A stretch of DNA of 8,995 nucleotides from Acidobacteriaceae bacterium (lineage in GTDB: Bacteria; Acidobacteriota; Terriglobia; Terriglobales; Acidobacteriaceae). Positions 6,591 through 8,995 of this stretch are shown here, in pieces. A program made the position numbers and the translations under genes. Positions within the stretch are counted from its first letter, which is position 1; every line of letters starts with the position of its first letter. Location: positions 209 to 9,203 of the forward strand of contig PKYX01000135.1 in assembly GCA_003132825.1 (NCBI GenBank), read 5' to 3'. Under the pieces are notes generated by a model. That model did not search any database. It was given only the letters and a program-made list of their open reading frames with translations, and had not been told where the DNA came from.

Positions 6591-7635
6591 GAGGTTCGTT
6601 GGCGCTGCCGCCCGGGCCGGTCAGGGCGAGCTGATCTCCGCCTTCCGCATCTCCGCTTTGCCCAGCTTGTCGTTGCCGGTCTTGTCCCGGCCCATCTTGT
6701 CCCGGCCCATCTTGTTCTGGTCCCCCCAGGGTAAGCGCCGCCGGGGAGCCGTCAAACCAAGAGAAGAGCTTCTTACCGCCGGCCGCAGCGATCATCGGCG
6801 CGCTCTCGCGCAGAAGCATCATCGCCAAGCGGAACTGGCGGCATTGAAAAGCCCTTCGGACCCACAACTGGGCAATTCCCCCAATGCAGGCATAGCGCGA
6901 GAAGCGGCGCTTTCGCCCGCCAGGGTAGAGTCCGGCTCTCTCGGCCGCGATCACCGATCGAATGCCGTTGACCATGGACTCGACGCCGCGGATGCTGTTC
7001 GAGGTGTGGGAGCGATAGGCGACTGTGGGGGGAGTCTTGACGATGGCGCAGGGTCCATAGGTTCCAACCTTGAGAACCAGGTTGAAATCATCCAGATGGA
7101 AGGTCTGGGGGGTGCTGTGGCGCAGGCCGCCCACTTCCTCGAAGACCGACCTGCGGATCACGATGCGGCTGTTCGAGAGCCCTACCGTGAGGCGCTTGTC
7201 GAGGAAATCGGGATAATTCCAGACCTCTAGCGTGGCTCGAGCCTCAGGGGCTCGAGCAGGCGGCGGTTGATCTTCAAAATAAATCATCGCGCCGATCATC
7301 AGAGGCGGGGAATCGAGCGTCCGAATGATGCGGTCATAGGCCTCGAGGGCGCCGGGCAGCAGCAGGTCGTCGCTGTCCAGAAAAGCCAGGTATTCCCCGC
7401 TGGCTTGGGCGGCGGCGCGGTTGCGCGCGGCCTCTGGTCCTTGATTCGGTTGGCGCAGGGCGCGAATTCGGTCTCCGTAGGATCGGAGGAGCTCGGGAGT
7501 GCGGTCGGTCGAGCCGTCGTCGATGACGAAAACCTCATAATCGGTGAAGGTTTGCGACAGGACCGAGTCAATGGCTTGACGGACGTATTCCTCGCGGTTG
7601 TGGGTGGGAATCAACACACTGAATCGTGTTGCCAT
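6556..7635 (-). CDS. Family 2 glycosyltransferase (GT-A fold) with repeat-bearing tail
   Basis: Predicted cytoplasmic GT2 enzyme (359 residues) that moves a sugar from a nucleotide-sugar to an acceptor in surface or exported glycan synthesis; substrates cannot be told. The N-terminus is FSVLIPTHNREEYV, followed by VIDDGSTD (about residues 37-44), the metal-binding FLDSDD (85-90) and HLDDFNL (180-186), a candidate for the usual acidic catalytic-base motif. There are no clear membrane helices. ATG at 7635 is supported by GGAAGGA about 4 bases upstream. After about residue 295 the sequence becomes low-complexity: a Gly/Pro/Gln/Asp tail with 5-residue repeats (about 305-325) encoded by a 15-bp tandem repeat. 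This tail is unlike a GT2 domain and may come from loss of an earlier stop. The gene is 134 bases downstream of the DUF4380 gene on the same strand, with its own promoter candidate. Confidence 0.9.
   Translation of the reverse strand: MATRFSVLIPTHNREEYVRQAIDSVLSQTFTDYEVFVIDDGSTDRTPELLRSYGDRIRALRQPNQGPEAARNRAAAQASGEYLAFLDSDDLLLPGALEAYDRIIRTLDSPPLMIGAMIYFEDQPPPARAPEARATLEVWNYPDFLDKRLTVGLSNSRIVIRRSVFEEVGGLRHSTPQTFHLDDFNLVLKVGTYGPCAIVKTPPTVAYRSHTSNSIRGVESMVNGIRSVIAAERAGLYPGGRKRRFSRYACIGGIAQLWVRRAFQCRQFRLAMMLLRESAPMIAAAGGKKLFSWFDGSPAALTLGGPEQDGPGQDGPGQDRQRQAGQSGDAEGGDQLALTGPGGSANEPLSPNGGSKSCR
6666..6725. repeat. 15-bp tandem repeat, about 4 copies
   Basis: The unit CTTGTCCCGGCCCAT is exact at 6681-6695 and 6696-6710, with degenerate copies before (6666-6680) and after (6711-6725). 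It lies in the glycosyltransferase 3' end and, read on the complement, encodes a 5-residue Asp-Gly-Pro-Gly-Gln repeat. A 15-bp unit keeps the frame when copy number changes. Confidence 0.85.
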
Positions 7636-7639
7636 GACA

Positions 7640-7646
7640 TCCTTCC
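7640..7646 (-). promoter_or_regulatory. Ribosome binding site of the glycosyltransferase gene
   Basis: GGAAGGA on the complement, 4 bases before the ATG at 7635. It supports that start. Confidence 0.55.
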
Positions 7647-7694
7647 GGGCCGGTGCGCGAGAAACACGGAATCACTGCGCGATGCGCATCTCAG

Positions 7695-7722
7695 AGTATG
7701 ACGAAGCCGAGAGGGGTGCCAA
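7695..7722 (-). promoter_or_regulatory. Candidate promoter for the glycosyltransferase gene
   Basis: On the complement strand TTGGCA (7717-7722, five of six -35 bases) is followed after 16 bases by CATACT (7695-7700, four of six -10 bases). The leader to the ATG at 7635 would be about 50 bases. A 10-bp palindrome GATGCGCATC (7681-7690) sits near the predicted start of transcription. Confidence 0.35.
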
Positions 7723-7769
7723 GAGGCGAAACCGGGATGGCGATTACTTTGGTTCTCGAGGTTGCGCCC

Positions 7770-8876
7770 TCAAGGCCGCTTGAAGGCTTTCTTGGCTTCC
7801 GCCAGGGGGTCGGATTGAGTCCGCGGAATTAACCTGTAAACGCTTGTGGCGGAGGCGGTTTCACCCCGGCTCAGGTCGCGCAACTGGGCGAGCAGTTCGA
7901 ATTCGACGTATTTCAGCTCTTCGCCGGAGTTGGTGTAAATCTTCGAGTGGGACCCTTGCTCTGGCCACTCGGCGTTAGGGCCGGCGGCGGAAACTGTCTT
8001 GGTCTTGCTCTTGGTCTTGCTCTCGGTCTTGCTCTCGGTCTTGGACTCGGTCTCGACCAGCAGGTCGGGGCTCGGGCCATGGCCCACCCATAGGAGCGCG
8101 CTCCCATCACTCCCGATCATGGTCCTGTTGACCGGGTCGCGGGCGAGCGAGAGCAGCCGGCCATCGATTGTCAGATCTTTGGGCAGACTGGGCAGAAGGT
8201 TGGTGTAGCCCGCAGCCAGGGCGGAATGCGTCGGCAAAAGGATGAAGGCGCGCTCGGGCGAAGCCAGTTGGGTGATGATCCAGATGCCCACCCGCACCGG
8301 TCGACCCTGCACTTTCTGATAGCTGGTTTCGATGGTCATGACCGGCCTCTCGGGATCGAGCGCGATGGTGCGGTGCACGCGGACGCCATAGGAGGGGTCC
8401 ACCGGGGAAAGGAGTTCGACCCGGGAGCCGTCGATCGAGGCGGTAAAGGAGACGGCATCGAATCCCTGGGGAGGGGGCCAGGCGCGGCCGGCGACTTTCG
8501 GCCACTCGGATTGGGGGGCGGGCCAAGCTTTATCTCCCCCGTAGTTGGTCCAACCTTCGGAGTCGGCATGGAGCTGGCCGCCGATTTCCGGATTGTTCCA
8601 GAAGGGGCCGGGTATGGCATTGCCTTTGTCGTCCAGCAAGTTAAACTGCATGACGCGTCCGATCGCGGGGACGACGATGACCTCGGCGGCCCGATTGCGG
8701 AGAATAATGGCCTTCCAGCCGTAGAAGGGGGCACGCGTGACCGTGACACGGGACGAGAAACGGTGTTTCGGAGGAGAAGGAGGGTTGTCGCCCGCGCCCC
8801 AGGGGGACGCCGTCGCGCCGATGCCCGAGGCCACCAGCAAAAACACGAGAGCGAACCTAAGGCGGTTCATCCCCAT
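7770..8876 (-). CDS. Exported DUF4380-type protein with Ser/Lys/Thr/Glu repeat
   Basis: Predicted exported protein of 368 residues resembling DUF4380 proteins, a family of unknown function. The N-terminus is a signal peptide (MGMNRLRFALVFLLVASGIGATA, cleavage near residue 23). Family-like features are the early segment on an 'unchanging point of reference' pattern (VIVVPAIGRVMQFNL, about 66-80), the Gly/Trp/Pro-rich NYGGDKAWPAPQSEWP (111-126) and a long beta-rich core that looks like a galactose-mutarotase-type beta-sandwich (inference). Residues 276-294 are a low-complexity repeat of Thr-Glu/Lys-Ser-Lys encoded by a 12-bp tandem repeat, probably a flexible surface loop. ATGs lie at 8876 and 8870, and neither has a good ribosome binding site; a -10-like element only about 10 bases upstream suggests a leaderless message. 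The gene is upstream of the glycosyltransferase and divergent from the gene entering at the right edge. Confidence 0.75.
   Translation of the reverse strand: MGMNRLRFALVFLLVASGIGATASPWGAGDNPPSPPKHRFSSRVTVTRAPFYGWKAIILRNRAAEVIVVPAIGRVMQFNLLDDKGNAIPGPFWNNPEIGGQLHADSEGWTNYGGDKAWPAPQSEWPKVAGRAWPPPQGFDAVSFTASIDGSRVELLSPVDPSYGVRVHRTIALDPERPVMTIETSYQKVQGRPVRVGIWIITQLASPERAFILLPTHSALAAGYTNLLPSLPKDLTIDGRLLSLARDPVNRTMIGSDGSALLWVGHGPSPDLLVETESKTESKTESKTKSKTKTVSAAGPNAEWPEQGSHSKIYTNSGEELKYVEFELLAQLRDLSRGETASATSVYRLIPRTQSDPLAEAKKAFKRP
7995..8051. repeat. 12-bp in-frame tandem repeat, nearly 5 copies
   Basis: On the + strand the unit is CTTGCTCTCGGT, exact at 8016-8027 and 8028-8039, with single-site variants at 8004-8015 and 8040-8051 and a partial copy at 7995-8003. 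On the coding strand it gives Thr-(Glu/Lys)-Ser-Lys repeats (residues 276-294 of the DUF4380 protein). The two exact copies point to recent slippage or duplication. Confidence 0.9.
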
Positions 8877-8886
8877 AGGAGCTAGG

Positions 8887-8892
8887 AGTGTA
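8887..8892 (-). promoter_or_regulatory. Extended -10-like element close to the DUF4380 start
   Basis: TACACT on the complement (8887-8892), preceded by TGC as in an extended -10 (TGnTACACT). Transcription would begin about 7 bases on, within a few bases of the ATG at 8876. No good -35 is seen. Confidence 0.3.
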
Positions 8893-8956
8893 GCAGAGAG
8901 ATTTGGGGAGACGGGAGTTCTCGGATCAGGGAGCGCTGCAAATATCAGTTCGGATG

Positions 8957-8962
8957 AGGAGG
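8957..8962 (+). promoter_or_regulatory. Ribosome binding site of the gene at the right edge
   Basis: A perfect AGGAGG lies 7 bases before the ATG at 8970. It marks a real gene start despite the very short visible coding part. Confidence 0.65.
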
Positions 8963-8969
8963 AACTTCT

Positions 8970-8995
8970 ATGCGCCAGGTTTTTCGCGCTGCGCT
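8970..8995 (+). CDS. Start of a gene running off the right edge
   Basis: ATG at 8970 preceded by AGGAGG with 7-base spacing; only about eight codons are visible (MRQVFRAA). A short basic start followed by Ala would suit a signal peptide, but this is too little to assign a family. It diverges from the DUF4380 gene, with 93 bases between their starts. Confidence 0.55.

Overview
The window is GC-rich, densely coded chromosomal DNA from a Gram-negative-type bacterium. The mix of exported glycoside hydrolases, a periplasmic-type PD40/TolB-like protein, a Tat-exported arabinofuranosidase, a DUF4380 protein and a FemAB-like protein suggests a polysaccharide-degrading soil lineage, most likely Acidobacteriota. 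That assignment is inferred from gene content only. No rRNA, tRNA, CRISPR array, transposase, integrase or phage gene was seen.

Layout, left to right. Positions 1-1572 (+) hold the 3' part of a protein with two consecutive GH26 (beta-mannanase type) domains; its start lies outside the window. Positions 1618-3144 (-) hold an exported protein with an N-terminal beta-sandwich and about six PD40 (TolB-like) blades; its likely start is a GTG with a good ribosome binding site and promoter, well inside the longest open frame. A 327-bp divergent promoter region (3145-3471) separates it from a GH51 alpha-L-arabinofuranosidase (3472-5097, +) with a twin-arginine signal. Positions 5098-5450 are non-coding and unusually rich in inverted repeats. 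A FemAB/GNAT-fold protein follows (5451-6590, +), overlapping by 35 bp the tail of a convergent family 2 glycosyltransferase (6556-7635, -). Upstream of the glycosyltransferase, on the same strand, is an exported DUF4380 protein (7770-8876, -). At the right edge a new gene starts on the + strand (8970 onward, only 26 bases visible).

How the genes may work together: GH26 and GH51 enzymes act on plant hemicelluloses (mannans and arabinoxylan/arabinan), so the left half looks like part of a hemicellulose-use locus. The FemAB-like protein and the GT2 enzyme look more like cell-surface or exopolysaccharide assembly. The strands alternate, so this is not a single operon. No clearly new multi-gene system is visible. 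The observations most worth checking are the degenerate second GH26 domain with a Pro/Ala insert, the inverted-repeat-rich non-coding stretch at 5098-5400 with a possible structured RNA, and two in-frame tandem-repeat tracts (12-bp and 15-bp units) in neighbouring genes.
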